From NCBI GenBank assembly GCA_002900995.3, contig CM035307.1, positions 1,364,001-1,428,000 of the forward strand: a stretch of 64,000 bases of DNA, written 5' to 3'. Position 1 is the stretch's first letter, and each line of letters starts with the position of its first letter. Origin of the DNA: Ganoderma boninense. Its lineage: Eukaryota > Basidiomycota > Agaricomycetes > Polyporales > Polyporaceae. Below the pieces are notes generated by a model. It did not search any database, had not been told where the DNA came from, and saw only the letters and a list, made by a program, of their open reading frames with translations. Shown here piece by piece: positions 1-10,089 of this stretch. Both the position numbers and the translations under genes were made by a program.

Positions 1-206
1 TTGTTCAATTGCTTCGAACAAAACGGAACGGGTACATCACGTGCACCTTTCCCTCTCTCACAGCAGACAAAATAAAAGTCCGTGCCATTAGAGTCCAAGA
101 CGTGAGGTTGAAATTCAAGGGGCGGCGAAGCATATGGTAGTGGTACACATGGTAAGGATACAGAGAACGCCGAAGGGAATCCAACCAAATACATCTATGG
201 AATACT

Positions 207-1753
207 CTACTGGGATTCGACTGCGGGGGTGGCTGAGCCCGAGGTCGAAGGAGGGACAGAAGAGCCTGCGGGAGACGTGGACGACTCGGCGACAACTCCA
301 GGCTGTTCCGAGGGAGGACTCTGCGCGGAGATCACTTGCACCGGTGCATGCGAGGATGTGGTCGAGGCGGAGTGAAGAGATGAGCCATCGCCGGGAGACG
401 CAGGTCCGTGCAGGAGTAGCGACTCCGGCGGGCGAAGACCACCTCGACGTAGACGAGGAGCTATGGATTGCCTACGGTCGTCGTTGAGGTCCGTCGTACT
501 TGATCTCCGTGACAACGCAGCAAGAGACATGGGTTCTGGAGAGGCGGAAGAGGATGTTGTCATGGAATACCACATCTGGGAAGAACTGGGGTTCGAACTG
601 GTCGACGGCCAACCTAACTCGTCAACACCGACATTTCCCAAAGATGATGCTCCCGCCCGCCGACGCGCCATCCAAGCGCTGAGGTCGAGAGAGCCCCTTG
701 AGCCAGTGTCAGCCGCAGCAGAAGATTCGGTAGGTCTCGAAGCGTCGATGGAACTTGACCTCCCGACAGTATCGCCAGACGATTCTCGTGGTCCGTCGTC
801 CTGAGTGGCACTATTTCTGATGGCAGTGCGGCGGCGAGACGTGAACCCCGCAAACTCGGTGGATGAATCAATGGTTCGAGAGCGATGTGGGCGACGAACG
901 GTTGGTTGACGAGTTAGGGAGGACGAGCCAGGACCTCCCAGTCCCAACCACCCAGTCGTCCCGAAACCAGTCGAGGGCGATCTCGGTGGGCTATGCATGA
1001 TCCAGGATCCGGTAGGCTCGGGAGGGTGTGGGGAGCCCGTGTTTCTTTCCGCAGAGCGTGAGATAGAGCTGGGGAGGTCATATGTCGAGGGAAGATATGC
1101 ATCATACAGATCCGTGTTGATCTGCGCCCCTTCAACTTGGCCGGAGCTACCCAACATGGTGCCATACTCTTCATCTCCGTCTGAATCTGATAAGATGTCG
1201 TGGAACGTGGCGCTGTAGGGACGAGGTGGAGGAAGGGGAACGCTACGGCGGGCCCTATCTCTGAGGGATCCTTGGCTGCCGCGGTAGACGTGGAGGGGTG
1301 CAGCTTGCATGCGGAGGCTTTTCGCAGTCTTTTCTGATATCAGTCGACGGTCCACGGCGTTGGGCCTTTGCTTGCGTTCAGCCAATTCCTGTGAGACGTC
1401 ACCTGGTTAAAAGATAGACGGAAGACGGAGTGGTTCGCAGCTCGCACCTTGACCAAGACGTCTATTAATGTGGTTGTGAAAGCATCACCTTCGTCCAGCT
1501 CCTCCACGAAGGATTCATAGGTGATTGAAGGCCCCTCCTTCTCAACTTTCATGCGTTTTATGGTGCCCTGCCTGTGAGGTGGTCGTCAGTCAAGCCGATG
1601 GCGGTGTAGTGGGATAAAGGACGCGGTGCTCACACCAAGTTTTTGATTTTGTTCCGAAGGACTTCATCGTGGTACTCGAGTGTCCTGAGGAATGAATTGG
1701 AGCTGAGCAGATGCTAGGGTGCGTTGCAGGGTTCGCACAAACCATTTGCCCAT
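207..1753 (-). CDS. Serine-rich hypothetical protein, multi-exon
   Basis: I do not recognise this family. The last exon (207 to about 1395) is a long, low-complexity Ser/Pro/Thr/Arg-rich stretch, predicted disordered. It ends in a Ser/Thr/Pro-rich tail (ATPAVESQ, stop at 207). Upstream exons encode a short charged helical segment containing LEYHDEVLRNKIKNL and TYESFVEELDEGD. Introns fit about 1396-1450 (AAG|GTGCGAG to CACAG) and about 1565-1640. The ATG at 1753 gives an in-frame path only through a roughly 40-nt intron, so the start is weak. No membrane span, signal peptide or catalytic motif is visible. A scaffold or regulatory role is possible, but nothing in the sequence names it. It is divergent from the TFIIB gene. 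Confidence 0.5.
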
Positions 1754-2212
1754 GGCGAGGGAGTAAGCGGTGGTGGCAGCGGATGAAGGACGGAGTCCCA
1801 CGGAATTAGCGCGGGCAGCAGAATAAGACGAGCGCATGCTGCATGCTGATTGGCTGGCCCATTAATTACTAATATTTTCCCGCGATAACGGCGGATTTGG
1901 AGGATAACCGGTCCCGCCAGCCACAGCTGTTGACTCCACGCTTCTTGTCGCTGACCACCACCATCCCCGACGTCGTCGACCTTCTGCACGGGTCTTGTCT
2001 TGCATACGGCATCGTTTTTGCGTGGTTTCGTGCAGTGGTATGTTTCCATGCCGTCTCATCCCAACCGGATAACATCATATCCAGCAGACAACTAGCCAAC
2101 AGATACCTACGCCCTGATCGTAGCAAAACTCGACACTACCCGACCGTCGCTCTCCACCACTCACTTTTCTTCTGCTCGTCGCCCTCTGTCGCGCCCACTG
2201 CCCACATCTGCC
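1754..2212. promoter_or_regulatory. Divergent intergenic region upstream of TFIIB
   Basis: This 459-bp gap separates the minus-strand serine-rich gene from the plus-strand TFIIB gene and should hold both promoters. An inverted CCAAT box (GATTGG) lies at 1848-1853, followed by an AT-rich patch at 1860-1875. The last 100 bp before the TFIIB ATG is a C/T-rich leader typical of fungal 5' UTRs. No clear TATA box is present. Confidence 0.4.
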
Positions 2213-3334
2213 ATGGCATACGCTCAGCCGTTCCCTCTCGCACAACCAGCTCAGAAAGCACTACAGCCCACTTTCGGTCCTGACCTTGCGGTCCGTCTTA
2301 TCTGCCCCGAGTGCAGAGACCCCAATCCGAATATCGTGGAGGAGTTTAGCAGCGGAGACCTAGTATGCGGCACTTGTGGGCTAGTTTTGGGCGACAGGAT
2401 CGTCGACACCAGAAGTGAGTGGCGGGTGCGTATCTACATTTCTCTCGAACTGGTTCGTGCTGTCGGCGTGACCTCCTAACGACGTGTGTAGACGTTCGCC
2501 AATGACGAGGGCGACGACCCGTCCCGTGTCGGTGCGGCGTCAGACCCCCTCATGGAAGGCATAGAGCAGCTGGACACAACCATCTCCTTCAAGGACGGTG
2601 GTTCCGGCATCGCGCGGGAGTTACAGCGTGCAGCCTCCCGTGCGAACTCCTCGCGGTCAGAACGCAACCTTCTTCAGGCGTTCCGTGACATCTCGAGCTG
2701 GTGCGACCAGTTCTCCCTCCCCAAAACTATCTCCGATATCGCGAAGCAGCTGTACAAGCGATCGGACGAGGAGAAACTGCTCCGCGGCAAGCCACTCGAG
2801 GCGGTCATCGCGGCGTGCATCTTCATCGCATGCCGACAAGCGCATGTTCCCCGCACGTTCCGCGAGATCTGCAACCTCACGCACGTCAGCAAGAAGGTCC
2901 TCGGGCAGTGCTATAAAGCGCTCGAACAGGCGTTCAACCTCACCCCTGGCGCGTCCCAGGACCGTCACTCCATCACGCCCAGCGGCACCACCGGTGCGGA
3001 GGACCTGCTGGTGCGGTACTGCAACCACCTCGACCTGCCGCCGAGTTTCCAGCCAATATGCTCGGATATCATCGTCAAGGCACGCGAGCTGGGTATTGCA
3101 GACGGACGTTCGCCCGTGTCCATCGCGGGCGGCGCTATCTACTTCACGTGCTACTTGCTCGACAAGCCAAAGACCATCCGCGAAATCAGCACGGTCGCAG
3201 GTGTCAGCGAGGGTACAATCAAGCTTGTTTACAAGCTTTACTATGCGGATAAGGAGAAGCTAGTGAAGGATGAGTGGATAAAGGAAGGCAAGGCGAAGCT
3301 CGAGAGGCTGCCCGTGGAGAGTGGGTCCAAGTGA
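2213..3334 (+). CDS. SUA7: Transcription initiation factor TFIIB
   Basis: General RNA polymerase II initiation factor that bridges TBP-bound promoter DNA and Pol II and helps set the start site. Two exons, 2213-2425 and 2492-3334, flank a 66-nt intron with branch point CTAAC; the product is about 351 aa, close to the yeast length. The N-terminal zinc ribbon shows CPEC (C31, C34) and CGTC (C52, C55). It is followed by the B-reader/linker region, where SEWRTF is restored by splicing. Two cyclin-type repeats follow: the first about residues 120-215 (including [19 protein letters not shown]), the second about 250-340 ([16 protein letters not shown] and the TIREIS helix). The frame is intact throughout. 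TFIIIB subunit BRF1 is excluded because it would carry a long C-terminal extension. Confidence 0.96.
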
Positions 3335-3539
3335 ACGGCCGTTTGGGAGATGGGGAATGCTGGAGGACCACGGACGTCGTTACTATACGATATATAACTC
3401 ACGGAAAACCTCGTAATACTCGACACTCGCTGTATGTATCATTATATCGCAATGACATCCATGTTATCACTCTCGAACATGCAGCATCATTGAGATGTAC
3501 AGCTGGTGGTGTAAGGGAAAGGACACCATGCAGAATGTT

Positions 3540-4713
3540 CTACCGTTTGCCCTTCTTGCCCTTACTACTCCCACTCCTAGCAAGTGCAGCACTGCCCTTG
3601 CCTTTGCTGACCGTCCGGATCGCTTTTCTGACGTTGAGCACTTCGCCACCCGATGACTCCGAGGACCTTTTCGACTTCTTCGTGGTGGGTTCCTTGCCAA
3701 GCTTTGAGAGGATAGCGAGGTTTTGCGATTTCTCTTGCGATGCCGAGATCTCAGTAGGCTCAAACTAAGGGAGGGCGTAGTCAAACGTAAGATGATAGCC
3801 GGGGAGCTGGCGGACATTTGTGCTTACCTTCCGTTTGACACCCTTCAGCGGCTTCTCGCCCTCCAACTTGCGGTCGAACTTGCCCAAACTCGCTGTGCTT
3901 GTTCGAGTCACAGCAAGCGTCCTGTCAATTTCCCTCTTCCGATCGCTCGGACCAGAGCTTGCCCCTTGCCGCGCGAGGTTCGCCTGGTGCTGCTTCTCGT
4001 TCTTCGCAACGCGGGCCTTGCGCTCGTCGCGCGCAGCTTTTGCGGGATCGAAATCCACATCTGACGTCGCGATGAGCCTCACGCGCACAGAACAGGCGAT
4101 AGAGCGGAGACGGAGAACGTACCGGCATTCGCAGGCACCTCAGTGAGCCATTGCACCTCCTTATCTTTGTTCGCGCCCTTCCAACCCCAACGGTTGACCC
4201 ACTCCTGCTTCTCCTCATCCCACACCTTCTTGTCCTTGCGCTTTTTCTGGATCCCCTTCGCCTTTGCGAACTGTTCCCATTTTGTCGGGGCCTTGGGTTT
4301 GGGTAGGGGCTTGGCGCGAGGGAGTTGGGTCGTTGGTGGAGGTAGTTGTGCTAGCGGCCCGTCTGCGGAAGATGTTGTGGGGAGCGAGAAAAGGGATGCA
4401 ATGAGGGTTTGTACACCGTCTCGGGCGGTGGACATGAGGTGCTCTTCGAGGTCGGCTCTAAAGAAGGATTTTTGTCAGTACAGATGCATTCGTATTGAAC
4501 ATTGGCAGATTGACGTACTCGTAGCTCTCCGCATCTATTGGATTGAGGTCGGTGACCGCCAGGAATCCGGAGTCGACTTCTAATGGGATGTCCTTCTCGA
4601 CAAGGACAGCTTTTCTGCAGGCGGGGCAACATTTCAACAGCAATGTCTGTCATAAAACAAAGCTGCACTGACTGTTTGGCCTCATGGGCGGCGAGAATGT
4701 CTGAAACGTCCAT
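3540..4713 (-). CDS. RRS1: Ribosome biogenesis regulatory protein RRS1
   Basis: Nucleolar 60S assembly factor; in yeast it joins 5S RNP loading together with Rpf2. Five exons splice cleanly (4673-4713, 4519-4614, 4123-4457, 3828-4060, 3540-3764), giving 309 aa with no frame problem. The family core is unmistakable: LPRAKPLPKPKAPTKWEQFA, then KGIQKKRKDKKVWDEEKQEW and WGWKGANKDKEVQWLTEVP. The C-terminal third is Lys/Arg-rich (ends SSKGKKGKR), as expected for a nucleolar protein. The start at 4713 begins MDVSDILAAHEAKQ and leads into the conserved VDSGFLAVTDLNPID segment. Confidence 0.95.
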
Positions 4714-5099
4714 TGTCTACAGTCGGAGGTGGAGGCGAGGCAGGGCAAGACGGAGAGAGATGAACTACATAAGCGCCCATCCGGAAATTCTGCAGCTTTG
4801 GCCGCCGGCCGCTTATGGCAATTGCTCAAGAAGGCCAAAGAGATCGTTAGCCACAGCCCGTAAGCTACCAGTGCTTGTCACCGATATCTTGAATGCCAGG
4901 CATATAAGCGTGAGTGAATATTACAATGCTCTACGAGCAAGATCAGCAACCTGAAAACGCGGTTGCAGTAAGACAGCATATATGCTATACAGGACATATA
5001 CAGCTACAAAGTATTCTTCCTTCATGTACGCAGTTTACTGACCACAATACATACCACAGTGGTACAAGAACACGAGGAAAGCCGTCCACAGCCCTTCGC
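4714..5099. other. Intergenic: RRS1 promoter side and TIP41 3' side
   Basis: 386 bp between the RRS1 start and the TIP41 stop, both on the minus strand. It should contain the RRS1 promoter and the TIP41 3' UTR. The region around 4890-5060 is AT-richer than the genes. I see no ORF of note and no repeat. Confidence 0.4.
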
Positions 5100-6171
5100 C
5101 TATTGCAATGTGGCGATGTCGATCTTGGTTCCGAGACCTCTCCATTTCGTCCCCGCACCAATCTCCTGCGAAATCTCAGACGGCATCTCGGTCAGGATCT
5201 TCGCTATCCACATGGGATCCGTCAACGGTGTCATGTCGTCGCGCTGGGGCAATCGCTAGCAAAGACAACGTGAACATAGGTGCTGGTGTGGCGGCTGAGC
5301 TTGACTTACCGATTTCACTCTTCCGTATGGTGCCTCCCAACCACTTGTTTCGCGAACAACGAGAGGGGGGGAAGATGCAAACGAGTGGTATATGCGAGTG
5401 TCATACGTACGGAAGAGTACGTTATCCACACGCAGTGTGAATCGCTGCAATATGAATATGCAGGTGGGCATCACTCGCTAGACGAAGTGGATTAGAAGGG
5501 CGACACGCTTCTGAACATCCTCCACATACAATGCGGACGAGCAGATGTGAGGCGCCATTGTCGTGAAGCTCGTCTTCATACAAGGGTATCTCGGCGTAGA
5601 ATAAGATGGGGTCGTGACGAGTGAGCTCTGCTAGTGGAATGCTGTGTTTCGGATTGTTACGTTCAGCGGGCTTCCAGTCAATGGCCTGGAGTCTGTATGC
5701 ACTAGGTGGCCTCGATAGAGAGTAGTATATGTCCAATCGTACGGCTTGGTAGGGACGGTCTTGGGCATGGGATATGAGACAATGGACTCGTTCTAAACAT
5801 CGGTTAAGTTTCGTGTCTTCACGTTCATATCTGAGAGCAACATACCGACTCTTTAGCCAAGCATCTGCATAACCAACTTTGACCCCGCCGTCGCCTTCCT
5901 CGAGCTCACCATTCTTCACCCCTTTGAGAGCATCCTCAGTCTTGAACGAATACTTCCATCCACTGTCTTTGTGCTCCAGCTCAAGCGAATTGCTTCCGAA
6001 GGTCATCTCTGGTAGCGGGATGCCACCGATCGCGGCCTGCAACGCGTCGCACTGACCAGCATTGGAGATAGGGTTGGTTGACGCGGTGATGGTCCATGGC
6101 CCGAGCTCTATCGTCCGAGAATTAGGTGACTCCAGGAGCCGATGTTGGGGTAGCGCGACAGCAGCAGACAT
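5100..6171 (-). CDS. TIP41: TIP41/TIPRL-family PP2A regulator (frame needs correction)
   Basis: Family members bind PP2A-type phosphatase catalytic subunits or Tap42 and modulate TOR-linked signalling. Exon 1 (5846-6171) encodes MSAAVALPQHRLLE, then the core IELGPWTITAS and LPEMTFGSNSLEL. A middle segment carries KPYDWTYTTLYRGH, the family hallmark. The next segment gives DPILFYAEIPLYEDELHDNG. After an intron at 5478-5529, exon 5310-5477 gives RVMPTCIFILQRFTLRVDN, and the last exon (5100-5255) ends GTKWRGLGTKIDIATLQ. The middle segment is one base out of phase on both sides: the exon 1 donor at about 5846 leaves phase 2 against a phase-0 acceptor, and near 5686-5702 either a base is missing or a 17-nt GT..AG intron exists. 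Identity is certain despite this. Confidence 0.93.
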
Positions 6172-6405
6172 GATGACCCTCTCATAGGAAGGTAAGCGGA
6201 TTGAATGCGAGCGGGAAGACGTCGTGAGTATCCAGGACGCGACTGTAGCAGGAGATCGTGGGCGTGTTTGGAGAGGCGCGTCGCCGTCGGAGTTCGAGTG
6301 CACACTCGCGCTTTCCCTACACTCGACCACCACCTTTCCCTCCTCCACTTCCTTCGGTTGTCGCCGACACTCTTGGACGACGTCATAGTCTCCAGCCTCG
6401 CTATT
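6172..6405. promoter_or_regulatory. Divergent TIP41/dynein LIC promoter
   Basis: Only 234 bp separate the two start codons, which point away from each other, so the core promoters must share this stretch. The part next to the dynein gene is C/T-rich (about 6310-6370). No TATA box is obvious. Confidence 0.45.
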
Positions 6406-8303
6406 ATGGATAACTCGCGACCGTCGTCGCCAGATGCGCCACCCCAAGACCTGTGGTCATCCATCCTAGACTCAGTCTCAAGTTCGCGCTCTATACCGTC
6501 AAAGCAGATTATTCTTCTCGGGGAACCATCATCCGGAAAGTCTAGCTTAGTATCTGCTCTTCTTCAGAAACCTCCTCCGGACGAGTCGAAAGAAGAGACG
6601 CGCACGGATTTCGCGATTGGATATGACTGGGCCGATGTGCGAGATGATGCGGACGAAGGTGCGTGTCATTTACCCCCAGCGTGCCACACAAGGCCCTGAA
6701 TATTTGGAGTGTGCTGCAGATACCCTCGCACGTCTGTCCGTGTACACGGTCCCGTCTTCTGCCCCGTCTTATAGTGCATTATTACCTCACTTTGTCCCAC
6801 CTCGTTCCTCGCTACCCCATACCCTCGTAGTGATTGCCTTGGACTGGACTCGACCGTGGTCGTTCATCCAAGAATTGGTCACCTGGCTAGAATGGGTTGA
6901 GAAGTGGGTAAAAGGAGACGGATCCCGGGAACTTGATATCACCAAGGAGGAAAACCGAGAAAGACGTGCGTTAACTTGCTTCCAGCCCCTTCATTGCTCC
7001 TGATGGACTCCATTCCATGTGCAGTTCAAGTACACTGGCAGCACTACACCGAACCATCGGCAGAGCCTCTTCCAGCGGCCGCAACTGTGAACGGTACTGT
7101 GTTACCTCTGGGCCCAGGGACACTTACACACAATTCTGCCGGTGTACCCCTTGTGGTCGTGTGCACGAAAGCCGACTTGATAGACGAGGGCAATGATATC
7201 ATCGGCTCAGGACCGTCTGGAATGGGTGGCATGGTCAAGGGAAAGGGAGGCGAATGGGAGGAGCGCACAGACAGTATCATGCAGGTCCTCCGGACAGTCT
7301 GCCTGAAGTGTAGGTGCTTCTATTCAAGTTGTGCTTGTTGCTTCTCTTAGACCTTTTTAGATGGTGCAGGACTATTCTACACGACTCCACAGCCAGCCAC
7401 TCTGCAAGTCCTCAGGCAGTATGCCTTGCACACGTTGTTCATGCCGCCCGCTCCTTCACCTGCGATGGCCGGCAGCGAAGCCACCGCACCGCCTCGCAAT
7501 CCATTTCCTTTCCCTCACAAACCTAACGCGCTCGACCGTGACAAGATCGTGGTACCTGCCGGATGGGATAGCTGGGGAAAGATCGGTGTCCTCAGAGAAG
7601 GCTTTGACCCGAAACTGTGGGGAGAGGGTTGGGAGAACGACCTCGATGGCGGGGACGATAGTGACAGTTCCAAAGCCACAAGGTTGTATGCGAATCTCGT
7701 TCCCGATCTCAGTCGCAAAGTAAGGCCCCGACACCCTTCTCCTCGACCTCCGCTTATATCTTGCAATAGCCTCCACCTCTTCCTCCCCTCAACAATCCAA
7801 CTCCCGAGCAGGTCTTCCTTGCGAAGAACTATGACGAGAACGCGAAGAACCCGAACCGCGACCCTCGTGGCGCATTCCGCAATCCCAACGAGACTGCTTC
7901 TGCCGGCATCGTCGGCCCCATGGGCAGCAGCAGCTTCAACCTTCCGAACGTCGAGCGTGCATTGACGGAGATGGAAGGCTCATCTGCTCCTACTGCGAAC
8001 CCTCTGAACATGAGCGTAGCAGGTGAACCGGCGCGGAAGCTTGCAAGCCGAACGACTGCCCGACCAGCACCTTCAACACTGTCTGTTCCCTCCGCCGGCG
8101 CCGCTCTCTTGGGCCGCAGCACGTCCACAGCCTCACCAGGGCCTCTGTCCGCAACGACACCGAATTCCGCGGATGACCAAACCCAACATCAAGCACTCAA
8201 GAAGTTCTTCGACGATCTTATCAATAAGAGGAACAGAGTGGACGACAAGGGCCCCACACCCAAGAGCCCGGACGGAGACGGCGGTGCGGATGAGGGCAGC
8301 TGA
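6406..8303 (+). CDS. Cytoplasmic dynein light intermediate chain
   Basis: Subunit of the dynein-1 motor that links the heavy chain to cargo adaptors on microtubules. Five exons (6406-6658, 6720-6965, 7025-7309, 7361-7719, 7812-8303) give 544 aa in a continuous frame. A P-loop GTPase-like fold opens with QIILLGEPSSGKSSLVSALL (residues about 31-50). It is followed by LVVIALDWTRPWSFIQELV and GVPLVVVCTKADLID, the usual DLIC strand motifs. The second half contains YGAGLFYTTP, then KVFLAKNYDENAKNP and a Ser/Pro-rich adaptor-binding tail. The tail includes FNLPNVERALTEMEG and a short helix LKKFFDDLINKR near the C terminus. The ATG at 6406 is the first in frame with the P-loop. Confidence 0.95.
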
Positions 8304-8568
8304 GGCGGCGTTGGTACTGGTTGTATGTGGCTGCATCTCTCCATATTTCATGAGAGTGTTCGTTCTTGCACTTTGTGCTGCATGACAGGAATTTCATGCT
8401 GATTCAACTGCATTAAATAACTTGGTCCAAGAGGTGAGATTGCCGCCTGACACTGGAGCAGGAAGGAATCGTTCTGTCACATGAAACGAACTCGACATCT
8501 GTCATCCTCACGTACGTGTTGGCAGTAACACCGCGCTGACAACTCAGAACAGGATACCAGATGAGAAA
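8304..8568. other. Intergenic after dynein LIC gene
   Basis: 265 bp holding the presumed 3' UTR of the dynein gene and the promoter of the candidate small spliced gene. Nothing distinctive is visible. Confidence 0.35.
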
Positions 8569-9410
8569 ATGCGACCGAGGTTCGGTTTCCAATCCTTTCC
8601 CTCCCCCCTTCCTCACATCACGGTTTACATCGGATTGCTTGTCCCTCTCTCTTCTCATGACAACTAATATTCCTCCCGTAGGGCTGCCCTCCGTTCTCTT
8701 GAGCGTCCCGCTTCAACAGCAGCATCTCGATTCCATTATCTACCACGCAACGTGACCGACGTACGTCGCTGATTGATTTTTCTACAGTAGCGGTGGTCCT
8801 GGGGCTGGTCTTCCATACATAGAGACGTGCACCCCGTCAATTACGCTGAAGTTTCCGTGCTGTTCGCATTCATTTTCCTAGGCTATGTTGTGGCGGTCGC
8901 GACTACCAGTCATCAGGCCCGGATCGACAATGGACACGCCATCCTCATCTCTGCTGTATTCGAATTGGCCGGAGCACGTTCTGCTCTCGTCTTCAGTTTG
9001 GTACTGGCTCATCTTCTGTCGTACAGAACACAAGGAACGGCCCGGTCCATGTAAGCGTGCTTGGCTACAATCGTTTCGGCGGCATTCAAATGTTCTGTAT
9101 CCGCTAGCGGCGGAGGGATAGCCTTTCACATCTGAAGGTTCGCTTGGAAGCCCGCGAGCCCGTTCAGAAGTTGCATGATCCTAGGCGGCGCCTTCAGGCT
9201 CAGGCTTCTATTACCTCTGTACGTCTTCATGCTTCATTATCATCATTGTTCGCAAGTCCGCTCACAAGGCTTCTTGTTCAGGGCTCATTGGCGTCGCAAT
9301 CTTCACGTTCTACGCGACAGTGTTCGCGACTGCAGCTGGTGGCAACTGGCAAGCTCGTCCCACGGACCTCACATGCAGACGGATTTGCGCTCTTGCGCAC
9401 CGTGAGGTGA
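8569..9410 (+). CDS. Unresolved small spliced gene, possibly mitochondrial membrane protein
   Basis: No continuous ORF explains this region, but splice signals and coding-like exons cluster on the plus strand. Exons 8569-8579 and 8682-8760 join in phase, giving 30 residues rich in Arg, Ala and Ser (MRPRAALRSLERPASTAA), like a mitochondrial presequence. The upstream intron has branch point CTAAT and the exon ends at GTACGT. A later exon around 9140-9218 ends at another GTACGT donor. After a 63-nt intron (9219-9281), a hydrophobic segment LIGVAIFTFYATVFATAAGG can be read. The frames of the last two pieces do not join without a one-base shift, so the model is incomplete. I cannot name a family. 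Confidence 0.3.
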
Positions 9411-10089
9411 GTGGGAGCGGGTTCTGGCCGCTCATGGTCGGCAAAATATTAATGAGCACGGAGTCGTTGAACGGTGATCCCTCTCCTTGGTCTCAAGGCC
9501 CGAATTTGCTCGAAGTTGACGGTGACGGTCGAACACAGATATAGGTGGCGTTGGATAGCTTTTGATGGATTCTTACATAGAATCTTCTACTTACAGCATG
9601 GCGTCCCACGTTCCACAACACAAAAACACGAAGTTCGAGCATACGAGCTAAAGCTAATAGCGCGGAGAAATGGGTCAAGGAGCCTGAAAGAACCAGCGTG
9701 CATCACGTTGAAGAGGGAACACGGATACACAACCCGACAAGTCGTCGAAAATACAACCGGGAAGACAAGCGTCGTAGCAACACAGTCAAGCATTTCATAA
9801 GGTAACGTATGGGGTGGGCAGCACGAACAGTAACAGTATGACATATGTAGTATCACCTATGGAGAACGCAAAGCGGAGCGGAAGTTGTGCAACAGGACGT
9901 GAAGCATGAAGTCGTGATGTGATGTAGTATTATAGCAGGAGCGTGGCGATGGCGAGGGCTATGAAGGCAACGAATCCGATGTTGATGACGCGGAGACGGG
10001 CAGCAAGGCAAGAATGTCCGAGCGTGTATACACATGATAAAGCAGATTGCGCGGGTAAACGAACAGTCATGGCGAGAGCCCAGCGAAAA
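9411..10089. other. Gene-poor stretch with one short hydrophobic minus-strand ORF
   Basis: About 680 bp with no supported gene. It should include 3' UTRs of the candidate gene to the left and of the Btz gene to the right. At 9932-10069 the minus strand encodes 46 codons starting at an ATG and ending in a hydrophobic run (INIGFVAFIALAIATLLL). This could be a tail-anchored micropeptide, or chance in the Btz 3' UTR. I cannot decide from sequence alone. Confidence 0.3.

Noticed and set aside
1..206. 96-codon minus-strand ORF overlapping the window start
   Set aside because: Overlaps the last exon of the serine-rich gene in another frame and extends into its 3' UTR; no conserved content.
590..605. 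GGTTCGAACTG resembling a tRNA B-box
   Set aside because: Lies within the coding exon of the serine-rich gene and has no A-box or cloverleaf around it.
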